Source: Isoetes taiwanensis
Taxonomy: Eukaryota > Streptophyta > Lycopodiopsida > Isoetales > Isoetaceae
NCBI GenBank assembly: GCA_021234155.1
Contig: JAJEKV010000002.1
Span: 27,335,299 to 27,399,298 of the forward strand
Direction: 5' to 3'
Length of the DNA stretch: 64,000 nucleotides
This document shows positions 1-10,331 of this stretch, piece after piece. Position 1 is the first letter of the stretch. Each line of letters begins with the position of its first letter. A model generated the notes under the pieces. The model worked only from the letters and a program-made list of their open reading frames with translations, was not told where the DNA came from and did not search any database. Position numbers and translations under genes: made by a program.

Positions 1-1062
1 AAATCTAGTCTTTAAAATTACTCTAGGGATCTTAGTCTTGTTAAGAAGAATTCTTAACAATAATGGATTTAGCAATGACAAATCCAAGAGATGCTGCAAA
101 ATATTTTATGAGCAGCATAAGTCCAAAAGAATGCCAGAGGAGCATAAGGACTTCGCAAGATTGAAGGAAAAGGCTAAAAACGGCTCAAATGGGGTCGCCA
201 GTTCTAGGAACTCTTTTGAGGTCGTGAGTTCTATAAAGAACACTCGTCTAGCAGTATGGGGGAGACAAGTTCCTAAATGCACGAAGGAGGTGCATATTCC
301 CAATCAAGCAGTTTCTTAGAAGAGTGGTTTAGGCCAGACCACTACGTGTACATAGAAAGACCCAGTTTCGACCAACGTGCGGGTGGTGAAACAAAGCGGT
401 GTACATGGGAGAAACGAGGACGAAGTCAAGAAAGTCATTTGGCACGAGCAAGGTAGCATACTCGAGTATATCTATGAGTTTGCATATGATGGAGAAATGC
501 CCAAGACAGTGTATACTGCAAATGACATGAAGAGGTTGGTGCATGAAATCCTTAGTATAAAGAGAATGCATGACATGTGCAAAAATTTAGACAAGGCACA
601 ACCTATGGATACAACAAAAATAGCCAAGAAAGGGGCGGACATGGGGAGGACATTTGTGGAAAAGGAACAAAGATCTTTTCACGGCAATTTGTAGCCTCAC
701 GAACTGACAATGGAGCGGTCATTTGGAGACCTCAAAATCATCTGCAGTGAAGATTTTGGCTGATAAAATTGTGATTGCAGAAGCACCATCATGTACTTGG
801 GATTACAGACTTGGGACAAGTTCAATTGAGTTCAATCAAATGTGCTCGGTTATGGATGCAGGAAATGGATAGCTTCCCATGGAAAATCCATTATCTAGAG
901 ATATATCTTGAGCATAGGGCATTCAATTAAAAGAGTGATAAGGACATTGGACCTAGTAAGGTGTTAATACTTTCCTCTATTAAATTATCATAAAGCTGCA
1001 GAAGAGATGCCTTATGTAAAATGTTATAGTTGGGGCTGTTGCAACTAACAATACAATCAATA
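1..1062. other. Anonymous sequence with two weak open stretches
   Basis: The plus strand has two open stretches, 38-319 and 377-694, in related style (lysine-rich, no recognisable domain), separated by stops. I do not recognise either. They could be the remnant of a transposase or of a host gene. The rest, 700-1062, shows no coding or structural signal. Position 1062 is the A of the A/T target of the Helitron-like end that follows. Confidence 0.3.
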
Positions 1063-1999
1063 CTAGAAACGTGTGCCCGGCGATGCCGGGCATTAATCGT
1101 GGTGGGCACATGAATAGGCGAATGATGTAATGGCAAGCCTAGATAGAAGAGAATAGAATAGGTAGATTAAACAGAGTATGCAGACTTAATAGATAATCAC
1201 ACAATTTGTAAGTGAAATGAGTAAAAAATTGACCTTATATGATGCAGAAATTACTCGTGTAATTGTGAGATGGTGGTAGTGGTACTGTGTTATAAATGTC
1301 ATATTTCAAAGTGATTGTACAACTGTAAGTTTCATATAAATGACATGCAATCGTAAAAAGTGGTAGATGTAATGAGTACTCACATGATGGTAATTGAAGT
1401 GTAATGGAACGTGGTATTGTTGTTGCTACTGCTACATGTAAGCATCATGTTGGAGATGATCCTCTAATGCAATTCATGTGATGTTGAGTATATGTAGGGA
1501 TGTGTGTGTATACAGGCTTCTAACGTCGTAGAGGTGTGTGTCCATGGCAAATGATACCATGTTTAGTGACATTATAGGTGTATACTCGAATTTCATGAAG
1601 CATAGTACTTTTATAGTGTAAACCTACAAATATCCTTAGACATTATTCCTAAAATATATGAGGCAAGAGCTTGAAATAACCCTAGAAAACATATGTGACA
1701 ATGGTTACATGTAATCCCGATTATGTCCATTAATAAGCATACCTTGCAGGAAGACTAATACGTATCAAATGGAAGTTTGTTGTACAATCTTGTTATTGTT
1801 AAGTGGCGATTGTGATTCCATAATTTGTGCAACAACTAAAACCAAGGAGATCCTATGCAACAACATTTGAAATGATATAAAGTTTTGTTGTATGTTAAAC
1901 ATGTACATATCTCTGTGTGTTATGGTGGAAGTTTCAATTTCATTAATAAATATATTATTGCACAACTACAATTTTTATTTCCTTGAACTTGTTGGCATG
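1063..1999 (-). mobile_element. Helitron-like element, minus strand, 3' terminus at 1063
   Basis: Read on the minus strand, this segment ends in a 17-nt hairpin (1075-1091, perfect 7-bp stem GCCCGGC / GCCGGGC with a 3-nt loop), then 8 nt, then CTAG (1063-1066) directly before a T. That is the canonical 3' end of a plant Helitron. The same segment recurs at 38810-39742 with a few percent divergence, and homology stops near 1999. The minus strand there begins TCCATGCC, which could be the 5' TC, but the flanking base is not the expected one, so the 5' boundary is uncertain. No Rep/helicase coding is visible, so it is non-autonomous. Confidence 0.7.
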
Positions 2000-3808
2000 G
2001 ACTGTAATGGTCAAATACATTCATTTTGCAAAACTTTTTGCGCTCTAATGGTTAAAATCTAAAAATAAAAAGGAAAGTTAAAAAAACGGGGGGGAAAAGG
2101 AAGAAGAAAGGGGAAAAATCAAATTCGTGTCCCACTGCCGACTCCGCCTCCGACTCCTAGGGCAACTCCTTCCAAGAATTTGCCGTCCATGTTTCTTTCC
2201 TTCTCGTCTTTCATTTTAGGGATGCCGCGAACATTCTATTGATTTGCAAGGAGTCTTCTTCGCTCCAATTTCTTTTAAGGGTTAAGTCTGAGGTATGTGG
2301 CTTCTTCTCTTTTTTTGTTTCTTCTCATGCTTCTGTGTGCTTCTTCCAAGCTCTAATTCGAAATATCTGGGGTTTGCAAGGACAGAAGCTTTTTTTTTAA
2401 GTAGAACCCAACCATCCTTCTCCCTTCTGCTCTGCCACAGGGATAAACTCCTTTTAGCATTACCATCCAAGCAACCGCGCCGCTGCATGGGTTTTGCATG
2501 CTGGTTGCAGCCTTGTTTCATTGTTGCGCTTCAGCTTTTTCATTGTTTCGTTTCAGCTTTTTGTTGTTCCTCTGATAAGACTATGTTATTGTCTTTAGGA
2601 TGAAAGGTACCAGTTTATAACTTCTTCAACAACTAGTACCAGATCATGCTCGGAAGCGGGTGCCATCTTTAGTGTTTTAGTTAACATGGGAATCCATTCT
2701 GAACCTGCTTTTAGATGTTAGCTTTCAAACTGCATAAAACAAGGTGCTGGGCATGAAGGGTTATCTCCTGTAATCCGAGAATGTGTTTGGATGTTTTTTG
2801 TTTTGTTGTTTCGTAATGGATCTTCTTTGTTTAATATTGAGCCTTTTGAATGCTACAAACATAGAGATTCGTTTTCATAGCCCAGAAGTTCTCAGATTTC
2901 ACAACTTGTTAGGTTAATTCATACAACTTGTGAAGAAAAGAGAAGAGAAAGTACTGATAACTTCATGATGATTAAGCAATCCCATTGGACATAGATATGG
3001 TAAACTTCCTCAAGGCCTTTCTGAAAAATTATAATGTTTTGCTATTTAGATGCACCTATTGCACAGTTTCTCTGACTTAAGTGGAGGACTATTACAGGAG
3101 TCACGGCAATTGAGTTGATTGGCCCTTCCATGTAGGGGCGTGTGTCTGCCATCTTCCTTTTTAGTTATAGACTGTTTGGTGCATGGTCGTCGTTAAGCTT
3201 GGGTAGTTCCATTTTGATGTTTCGATGTTTGTTGTGACATGGATGCTCGTTATCAGGTTGCCACTGCTCGTTATCAATAACAGTTGATCCTTTATCTCCT
3301 CAGTCATTACCAGAGTATGTACATTGCAATATCACATATACAAATTCATTGAACACTTCTGTAAATTTCTTTTTTGGATATCTAAGACTTGTTACTCTTT
3401 CTAATTTAGATGTAGATTTTTTTGGATCAGTGATGTCTATAGCACCACTTCGGAAGAAGCTGAATGAAAATATCAGAAAGTGGTACTTGGTTTAGAATAT
3501 CAGTAAGATTCCTGAGAAAATTGGATGTATCTGCATTCTTTATGCAGGAGAAACATTGCACATGAGGACTTGAGTGCAGATTGTGGTATATGCTATGCAT
3601 ATAATATCAAAGAGGGTAAGCAGTTGCTATATTTAGAATCCATTCTGGGCCTGGCATTCTGTTTCAGACGAGTGACAATTAATGTCCAATCATTTTGTAT
3701 CCCGTTCTTTTAATTTTGTAGGTGGCTTGTGTGGTCAAGCAGAGGGGAGCTGTACTGGACCAAGTCTGTGACAATGCTAATTGTGGGTGCCCTTTCCACT
3801 CTAGTTGC
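1999..3808 (+). repeat. FANCL-fragment repeat, copy A (partial)
   Basis: Segments of this stretch recur elsewhere in the window in the same orientation. 2000-2280 matches 44862-45140, including a pyrimidine-rich stretch that looks like a promoter/5' UTR. 2965-3318 matches 31750-32114. 3319-3808 matches 33281-33773 and 45180-45682. The middle part, about 2290-2950, has no second copy here. Homology breaks at 3808, where the other copies continue into a 97-bp tandem repeat. The unit looks like a truncated gene duplication: a 5' leader followed almost directly by terminal exons. Confidence 0.75.
3433..3808 (+). pseudogene. FANCL: FANCL-like E3 ligase C-terminal exon fragments (copy A)
   Basis: FANCL is the RING-type E3 ubiquitin ligase of the Fanconi anaemia DNA crosslink repair complex. 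The sequence shows, in order, a basic segment PLRKKLNENIRKW (from 3433), then after an intron-like gap a segment containing DLSADCGICYAY (about 3570-3600), a GTAAG donor-like site at 3615, a TTTTGTAG acceptor-like site near 3720, and DQVCDNANCGCPFHSSC (about 3750-3805). Order and spacing match the end of the plant FANCL central domain and the first half of its RING, with the CGICYA and C-x4-C-x2-FH-x2-C ligands in place. The second half of the RING (the CPYC part) is absent and the splice phases do not join cleanly, so this is a fragment, not a gene. Confidence 0.75.
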
Positions 3809-4668
3809 CTTTCCACTCTAGTGCCCTATTTTCGGCCCTCGCTTTTTGCTCCATCTTTTATCCTATTGTTTAAATTTGGTTTTTCCGGGGTTCCGAAAAC
3901 TTTTTGGAATTTTCTCTTAACTTGATTTCCTAAGGTTTCGAGGTTTTCGCCTGCCGGAAAACAATTCCGATTTGCCAAAAATCGGGAAAAATCCCTTAGC
4001 CTTGATTTTGGTTTCGATTTTGCCCCTTTTTATTTCGACCTCCAAATCCGGCATGCGTTCCTTAGCCTTGATTTTGGTTTTGATTTTGCCCTTTTTGATT
4101 TCGACCTTCAAATCCGGCATGCGTATGTGAAGGGCATGGAGGACATCGTGGATTTGCTCTGCTATTGGGACTCTTAGCGCTAAGATGCCGCAATAGGTAA
4201 GCCCTACAGGTTGGGTTGTTCTTGACGTTTCTTGACTGAACTGCCACTTCATTGGATCGGCTCTTTGGGACTGCAACGACTTTATAGACAGATGAAGGGA
4301 TGCTTATTGGAAACCAATATGGGAACAGGAGGGGCTATGGATGCTATGCAGTATGATTTAAGCTTCCTTTTTATAGAAGTCGACTCAGTGAGTTTCAGTT
4401 CTCTATATCTAAGTTCTTGAGTAAACAGGACTTCTATTTGCTGTTGTACCTCAGTCAGGTTTCCAATAAGTTCATGTCTTATATTGATAAACAGAGGGAA
4501 TGATACGGGCAGAAAATAAGGTTTAAGGCCAACATTTCATGGTAACCGTGGTTACTTCTGTGGCTGAGTCTACTCTATTTGCTAAAGTCCTTCTGTGGCT
4601 GAGTCTACTCTATTTGCTAAAGTCTTCTGAAACTGTTTCTCTTGAGTTTGTAGCTGTGTTAGTCATCA
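3809..4668. other. Left flank of the LTR element; two short tandem duplications
   Basis: No gene is visible. It holds a 66-bp unit repeated twice (3994-4125, copies starting CCTTAGCC at 3994 and 4060) and a 35-bp unit repeated twice (4556-4590 and 4591-4625, starting TTCTGTGGCTGAG). The 3994 unit is pyrimidine-rich on the plus strand. Confidence 0.6.
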
Positions 4669-4673
4669 GGAGG
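4669..4673. other. Target-site duplication GGAGG, left copy
   Basis: Direct repeat GGAGG abuts the TGTGACG start of the 5' LTR and recurs directly after the terminal CACA of the 3' LTR at 17675-17679. A 5-bp duplication is the usual footprint of Ty3/gypsy integrase. Confidence 0.9.
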
Positions 4674-6282
4674 TGTGACGTTCCACGTATTTATACGGTC
4701 TACTATATGGGACACGTACAAATACAAGCACGTCACTCCCTCAAGGTACGCTACCATGGGGGTATGGGAACTTAATTACAACCTAGGGGGTTACCTTACA
4801 AAGGATTAAATTAGCTATGCTAATTTAACACATTATTAATAATAACCTATAACCTAGGAAATTGGGATAATTACCAATTGGGAAGGCGCCACCTGCCCCA
4901 ATCGATTGGGCAGCATGGGGGTTGCCAAGTTTGGATGCCAACTTGACCCCTATCCCTCGATTGACTCCTCGAAGATCGACCAAGGAAGGCCGTGAGCCGA
5001 AGCGCCATCAACCACTGCGCAGAGAACCGCCATACCGGGGCCGTCCCCTGTGAAGCCACAACCGAATCTTCAACCGCCGGGAGATGGAGGCCCCCATGGG
5101 AATGAGTCCAGCCGTAATCTCGTAGGTGGCTATGTGAATTCTAGTTAACACTTGGTTGTGTCTGTCCTTCTCTGTTCTCTTTGTAATTCAATCATAGAAA
5201 CTAACCCTTGATTGTACAAACAAGTTCTCTTTATATTCAATTCTGGTTCTTACTCTGAAAGGATGGATTGTTAGTTCTTTGTTTGATCCTCGACTCAAAA
5301 GCGGGGATTACGGTGGGGTAGAGGCCTCAACCGGGTGTGCAATAGTATGCTCCTAGATAGCTCAGAAGTCCCATTAAATGCGGCTGTGCACAAGAACCCA
5401 CCGGGTCCTAGATGCTATGGTCCGGCTTAGCACCGGACAAGGAACACAAGTGGTGACATGAGGGGTGGGGTCTTGCATGAGCATACAAGGCTCCTGAGAC
5501 TCCTACAAAGGGCTAGGCCCGATAGCCGGCCACGTAGGGGCGGGTATGGTCCGACACTCCCTCGGTGGGAAGGTGTGATCCGTATGGAGCACCTTGCACT
5601 TTGAGTAGATTTAGGGTGAGTAAGTCGGCACGGATGCGGATCAGCCGGGTCGCTGATGCGCACGTATTCTCTAGCTCACCCATGGAACCACTGTGATTCT
5701 CGAAGGGGACGCTTCCCCGACCTGCCTCATCGGACCAGGCCATGAACCCGAGTAGGCTCAGAGGGTGATGCCCCAGTCCCAAGGTTTCCCGAAGGCTATA
5801 GCGAAGCCATAGCATGAATTGACCCATCCGCAAAGTGTGCAATGGAGGGGCGGATGGAGTGGACAACCCTAGCCAATGTTCTATGCCAGCCAACGCCATG
5901 CCAAGACTCGGCCCCGCCGATCTCTTGAGGCCCAAATTGTCGATCCCCACGGAGTCCGAGCCGGGTAGAACCCGGGGTTTGGGTGTTTTCTTAGGATTAG
6001 ATGCATATTCTATGCCGCTGGTATATTGATGGATGCGCCACCCTTCGTGGTGGTTATTTATGTATATTCGTCTTTGGTGCTAACCCTTGTATTCATGCTT
6101 CCGCCGACGGAGTCCCATTGAAGGCGCAATGAATGACCCCTTTCGGTGTCCTTCTTCGGGCCTCATTTCATCGATGGCCCGAACTGCACGGAGGGCCCCG
6201 CTCATGGTGAGATGATCGCCATGGGGGGAAAGTCCCCGTATGTATATCGTCCGAGGGTCGATATATACCGGGGCGTCCGCCA
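4674..6282 (+). repeat. 5' long terminal repeat
   Basis: 1609 bp, starting TGTGACGTTCC and ending CGTCCGCCA, against 1618 bp for the 3' LTR. The first 270 bp or so, AT-rich, are identical between the LTRs. From about 4948 onward mismatches and 1-3-bp indels appear, nearly all in GC-rich or CpG/CHG-like motifs. The apparent open frames inside are non-coding shadows. Confidence 0.95.
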
Positions 6283-6284
6283 GT

Positions 6285-6296
6285 TGGTATCAGAGC
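6285..6296 (+). promoter_or_regulatory. Primer binding site (initiator tRNA-Met)
   Basis: TGGTATCAGAGC is complementary to the 3' end of plant initiator methionine tRNA and lies 2 nt downstream of the 5' LTR. It primes minus-strand cDNA synthesis. The match continues partly into the following CGG. Confidence 0.95.
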
Positions 6297-6477
6297 CGGA
6301 TTTCGGTTGTTCAAATCATAGCACCGGCCAAACACTAACTCGTAAAGCACGGTAGTTAGGAGGAGGCTACGCCAATGTGTCGTTAGTTCTCTTTGTTGTT
6401 TGGTTTGGTGTTAGGTTAAGTTAAGAAATTGTAGCTTTAAAGTGGAGGGGCCAAGATTGAGGCCTAACAGGGTGCCG

Positions 6478-6621
6478 ATGAGTAACTCAAATGACAAAGA
6501 TGATGGCTCCATTGGATTGGGCGACTTTCGAATTACCCTAAAACAAATCAACTCGGTGGAAAATAGTCAAGGGCAGGCCCAAAAACGGATTCGGCGCCGC
6601 TTGCTTTTTGTCGCTGCATAG
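6478..6621 (+). CDS. Short ORF after the PBS (possible truncated gag start)
   Basis: A 47-codon frame from ATG 6478 to TAG 6619-6621, beginning MSNSNDKDDGSIGLGDF and ending in a basic patch (RIRRRLLF). It sits about 180 bp after the PBS, where gag normally begins in gypsy elements. The recognisable gag core lies 4.5 kb further on, so this may be the original gag start separated from its body by inserted sequence, or a leader peptide. No domain is recognised. Confidence 0.4.
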   Translation: MSNSNDKDDGSIGLGDFRITLKQINSVENSQGQAQKRIRRRLLFVAA

Positions 6622-7023
6622 CAAGTTAGAAGCGCTCTTTGTCGGCCCGGCGCTCGATCCGCCGACGCCGAGTCAACGCGGGTCCGCCAGTCAACTTCGG
6701 CGCCGCTTGCATTTCGACGACACCCCGAGGCGAAACTCAGATAATGCCATCGGGCCAACCGTATGTGGCGCCATTTCCGCCAGATATTTTTTTAATAATA
6801 AAATTTTTAAAGTTAATAAGGAAATTTTTTTTGAAACTTTAAAAGTTAATTGGCCGTTTAGCAAACCATTTTCTGTCATTTGCTTTTGCTTCCGCGCCTC
6901 CAACGGCCTGAGCCGCTCTCCGCCATCGCCACCGGACCGGACCTTGATATCGCGCCCTTGTGCTTTGTGCCTCCTAAGCCCCCCCTCCATCCTCTTAAGC
7001 GCCCGGCACCCTCACTATTCCCC

Positions 7024-7372
7024 ATGGCTATTACCAAGAGCTCGGACCCGTCCACCATGAGCATCGTGGAGATCCTACGCCATGATTGCTAAGCACATGG
7101 CTCTTGACCCCAAAATCATCGACATCTTGTTGGATGAGCTGGTCAATAGGTTTGAGAACAATGATAGGATTCCATATCCTGCCTATCACTTCTCGAGCCA
7201 TTCCTCATCCTACTGAACCTCCCCACTCCCCTATACCCTTGTTGAGCAACTCGATATGGTGATGATGCTCATCAAGTTTTATCCTCCCAACAAGAAGGCC
7301 ATACGGAGGAGGAAGATGTCGGGGCCGGAGGCCGAATCCATTAGGGTTTTGCCGGGGAAGACGACCACTTAA
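7024..7372 (+). pseudogene. Broken N-terminal part of the H3-fusion gene
   Basis: ATG 7024 opens a frame starting MAITKSSDPSTMSIVEIL that ends at TAA 7090-7092. A second frame from ATG 7082 runs MIAKHMALDPKIIDILLDEL and continues, with one TGA at 7214-7216, to TAA 7370-7372. It then overlaps the frame that leads into the H3 fusion, open from about 7348. Protein-like composition passes smoothly from one frame to the next, so I infer one gene of about 400 codons with two or three frame breaks (true decay or consensus error). No domain recognised. An AT-rich stretch (6780-6850) precedes it. Confidence 0.45.
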
Positions 7373-7560
7373 CGGAGATTGAGCGGTCGACCGCAACGGC
7401 TCGGGGTAGGGAGTACCGGTACCTCGGAGACGGCTTTGCCGTCATCGATGGCAGAGCCATTGAGGTTCCCCCATACCAATGGCATGAGGGTTCCAACAGT
7501 TTTGTCTGGGGAGAAATCCCCGACATCAGCATAGACTATCTGACAACTATTCAGATAGAT

Positions 7561-8250
7561 ATGGGTCTTCGGCCACAAAGGTACCACGCTGAACTTAATC
7601 GCCGTGCCGCAGCCCAACTTTTTGCTCAAATCCAAGAAGACCTAAGGAAAGCTCGGGAAGAGCGCGAGAAGTTGGAGCAAGAGGAGCGGGACCGACAAGA
7701 TCAGCGGGACCAACAGGGAGGAGGTGCATCTGGGAGTGGCTCGACCCCAAAACCCACGCATCCGACCGTTAAGCTCCGAAGGAAGGGAGTTGCTCATAAG
7801 GCCGGCAGTCAATACAAGGATAAGTTAAAGACTGTCGGGGCTTTTGGGAAGAAGACCAGCTCCGACCGGAGGCAGCAGAGAGTGGATAACTCCCGGCCGG
7901 TTGCTGGGGCTAAGACGGTGCCAACATCGTCGGGGCCTAGGCCACAGCGGAAGCCTCATCGGTTCCGACCCGGTACCGTGGCATTGCGGGAGATCCGCAA
8001 ATTTCAGAAGTCCACGGACCTTCTGATCAGGAAGCTGCCTTTTCAGAGGCTGGTACGGGAGATCGCACAGCAATTTAAGACCGATCTCCGTTTCCAGACC
8101 TTTGCAATTTTGGCGCTCCAAGAGGCTGCTGAAGCCTACTTGGTAGCACTTTTTGGTGATGCCAACCTTTGCGCTATCCACGCAAAGAGGGTCACCATAA
8201 TGCCTAAGGATTTGGCCCTCGCCCGTAGGATACGGGGGGAGCAACCTTAG
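7561..8250 (+). CDS. Coiled-coil / histone H3 core fusion protein
   Basis: 229 codons from ATG 7561 to TAG 8248-8250. The frame is open from about 7348, so the true start may lie upstream. Residues 15-52 are a charged coiled-coil rich in E, R and Q. 53-130 is a basic, glycine/serine/proline-rich linker. 131-229 is a histone H3 core from KPHRFRPG (H3 K37) to the C-terminus, with no gap. Numbering is H3 plus 94. K56, K64, K79, K115, K122, C110, H113 and D123 are conserved. Changes against plant H3 include Y54F, E59D, D77Q, S86T, 87F, V89I, 90L (as in plant H3.3), G102A, E105G, T107A, I124L, Q125A, R134Q, A135P. F41 is as in plant H3.1. The H3 tail with K4, K9 and K27 is absent. Loop 1 has canonical length, unlike plant CENH3. 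It is intronless, consistent with capture from mRNA. Role inferred: nucleosome incorporation or H4 binding by an element-encoded protein. Confidence 0.9.
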   Translation: MGLRPQRYHAELNRRAAAQLFAQIQEDLRKAREEREKLEQEERDRQDQRDQQGGGASGSGSTPKPTHPTVKLRRKGVAHKAGSQYKDKLKTVGAFGKKTSSDRRQQRVDNSRPVAGAKTVPTSSGPRPQRKPHRFRPGTVALREIRKFQKSTDLLIRKLPFQRLVREIAQQFKTDLRFQTFAILALQEAAEAYLVALFGDANLCAIHAKRVTIMPKDLALARRIRGEQP

Positions 8251-8442
8251 CCTACTTGCGGGGATCCGCATTTGTACATATTTTTTTGTGATAATTAATA
8301 AAGAAACTTTTATTTTGAATTAAAAGTTTAATGTTTTTTTTCCATGTTAAATTTAAAATAAAATGCCGACGCTTTTAATAAGAGGGTTTAAAAGGGACCG
8401 TAGGGTTATTTTAAACGCTTCTTTTCCTCTCTCCTCCTTCTA
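8251..8442 (+). promoter_or_regulatory. AT-rich spacer with TATA-like box between cargo frames
   Basis: The H3-fusion ORF is followed by an AT-rich block (8275-8360) and then GGGTTTAAAAGGG near 8385-8397, a TATA-like motif, and a CT-rich leader (8419-8440) before the next open frame. This suggests a separate transcription unit within the element, but promoter function is only inferred. Confidence 0.3.
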
Positions 8443-8883
8443 GCGCCATATCGCCGCCCGACCTTGCCGCCTGGGTATCATGATGGAGAGACATGGGATC
8501 CACAGTGTTCCTTCGATCTGCTGCAACCTTTGCTATGCCAGCGCATAGATCTCCTTACCAACATGCAGCGGCATCCGGACTACGCCGGATTCCTTGATTT
8601 CTACATGGAGGAAATCCTTCCTCTGTGTATTCCTCTTGGGGATCCTCCCCAGCTGTATTTGGAGCGGGAGATCGTCCGGCAGATGTTAGGTGGGGACACG
8701 CATGCGTACGACGTCCTTAAGGGGAAACTCCCGATGGGGAAAACACCTACCGGTAGTCCAACATCGTGGGCAGCAGTATTTGAAGCCACTTTAAGCCTGC
8801 TATCCTCATGGACCAATACGTTGAGGATGAGACTTTGCCGCTGGAGAAGAGCAAATCTACGGAATCCTCCGAGGAGGGGATGA
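8443..8883 (+). CDS. Unrecognised cargo ORF
   Basis: An open frame of about 147 codons without an ATG at its start, to TGA 8881-8883. It contains FLDFYMEEILPLCIPLGD and PPQLYLEREIVRQML, with an amphipathic, globular-protein composition. Its C-terminal 30 residues become arginine-rich, which may mark a frameshift. I do not recognise the family. It could be a second captured gene or an element-specific protein. Confidence 0.4.
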   Translation, partial: APYRRPTLPPGYHDGETWDPQCSFDLLQPLLCQRIDLLTNMQRHPDYAGFLDFYMEEILPLCIPLGDPPQLYLEREIVRQMLGGDTHAYDVLKGKLPMGKTPTGSPTSWAAVFEATLSLLSSWTNTLRMRLCRWRRANLRNPPRRG

Positions 8884-9995
8884 TGAGTATATAGGGATGG
8901 GCTTACTTTCGCCCGCTGGAAAGAGCTAGCGGAGGAGCTACCACCGCCGCGACCAATCTATAGGCTTGTCGGGGGGTTAGACGGCCTTCCGCTTATTTAT
9001 CACCGTGGGGGCAGAATACCTTCTCTTGGATGACATTATCCGGACGTATCAATGAGTGGGCGGATTTAGACGCAAGCGCAAAAGACCATGTACTTTATGA
9101 GCTTGCGAGTATTGTATGGATGATTTCATCGACTTCACTTCTACCGAAGCCCTCCCGAGGTGCACCACCGCCGCAGTTCCTGCCGGAGACCCTAGAGCCG
9201 GGCGGAGACTCTATTACGCCTCGTGACTTTGTGATGCAGAACCAGCCCGCCTCCGCACTGATGCCTTCACGGCTATGGGACCTCACGCCCCAAACATCAA
9301 TATGGTTGAGGTTCCCTCCGCCCGGATGATGAGGGTGAAGATTTATATCATAACCCCCGCATAAGAAGGAGGAGCAACAGGAGCTTAAGGAGGAAGAAGT
9401 CCCCATGGACTTGGATAAGGAGGTGGCAAAGATCCGAGACTCATAAAGGGAAGGTGCCGGGTAACCACCTCACCCGCTTTTTGTCGGCCTTCAAATACGC
9501 CGTGGTTCTCTTCATAGCCCGGACTTAGGGCGCGAGGCTGAAGCTTCATGGTGGGCCCTCCGTGCACTTTCTACACTCGCCACAAGAAGCTTCCCCTATC
9601 GTGACGTTTACATATGTACTGCAATGCACGGGATCTTGCCCTTACGACCTTTGGGCGGGGATATTGCGCCTTGGATGGGCATGAAGCTCCTCCACGGCAG
9701 CCCCATTGGCCGTTGCTTATCCACCGAGGTTGCATCTCGTGCGGCGCCACCGTGGACCCCGGGTAGCTCTCGCTGCGACACCCCACTCCACCCACCACCT
9801 CCTAGGGCTAAGGATAAAGAGGCAGGGCCTAGTTCCTGAACTACGGGTGTTATATAAATTTTGTTATATATATATATACAAATGTAGTTATGAGATTTTG
9901 GATTGGCAATTGCTTAGACCATATTGAAAAATGTGTACCTTATCTACTTATTAAATACAAAGCTTTCTTGATGAGTATAACTAAATTGTTTTTTT
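8884..9995 (+). other. Degenerate coding-like tract in the retrotransposon cargo region
   Basis: GC-rich sequence with protein-like pieces in changing frames, for example LVGGLDGLPLIYHRGG near 8960-9010 and a 75-codon stretch ending at 9839 with a proline-rich tail. Stops and frame changes interrupt every reading. From 9845 the sequence turns AT-rich with a short (TA)n run near 9863-9878. No product recognised. Confidence 0.35.
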
Positions 9996-10331
9996 ATGAC
10001 ATCCTCTTCCAAAGCATTAAAGTTTAGGTACAAAGGAATTACAAAATGTTCTCTATTCATTCCAACTATGTTGCGTGAGGAAACCATTTGGGAGTATGAG
10101 GAAAGAATCACCGACATGGTTAGGAGGGACGATCCCCCCGCCGCACCCGGTGACTACGCCGAGAGATATGGTGAATATCCAGAGTGGGAGGAAGGCTATG
10201 AAACTGAACCACCGCCACCAGGGGAACTCTATGACCCTGACAAAGGACTGGAGATAGTTAACATCCTTAGAGATCGAGCTTTCGAGGATCTAAAGATGAC
10301 CCCGCGGTCGCACAGGACTATTGGAATATGA
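9996..10331 (+). CDS. Unrecognised acidic cargo ORF, 111 aa
   Basis: ATG 9996 to TGA 10329-10331, starting MTSSSKALKFRYKGIT. The central part is acidic and proline-rich (GEYPEWEEGYETEPPPPGEL). It is preceded by an AT-rich block, like the other cargo frames. Coding-like sequence continues in other frames to about 10560. No homology recognised. It could be the acidic N-terminal part of a capsid-like protein or a captured host gene. Confidence 0.4.
   Translation: MTSSSKALKFRYKGITKCSLFIPTMLREETIWEYEERITDMVRRDDPPAAPGDYAERYGEYPEWEEGYETEPPPPGELYDPDKGLEIVNILRDRAFEDLKMTPRSHRTIGI

Noticed and set aside
5427-6355. Several 60-145-codon open frames on both strands within the LTR
   Set aside because: They mirror frames at the same place in the other LTR, lack domains, and overlap on opposite strands. 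They are shadows of non-coding LTR sequence.
7951-8247. Reading the H3-like core as a centromeric CENH3
   Set aside because: Loop 1 has the canonical H3 length and lacks the Trp-containing longer loop typical of plant CENH3; overall it is much closer to ordinary plant H3.
7825-8271. Minus-strand 148-codon frame across the H3 region
   Set aside because: It is the antisense of the H3-fusion ORF, whose plus-strand homology to histone H3 is decisive.
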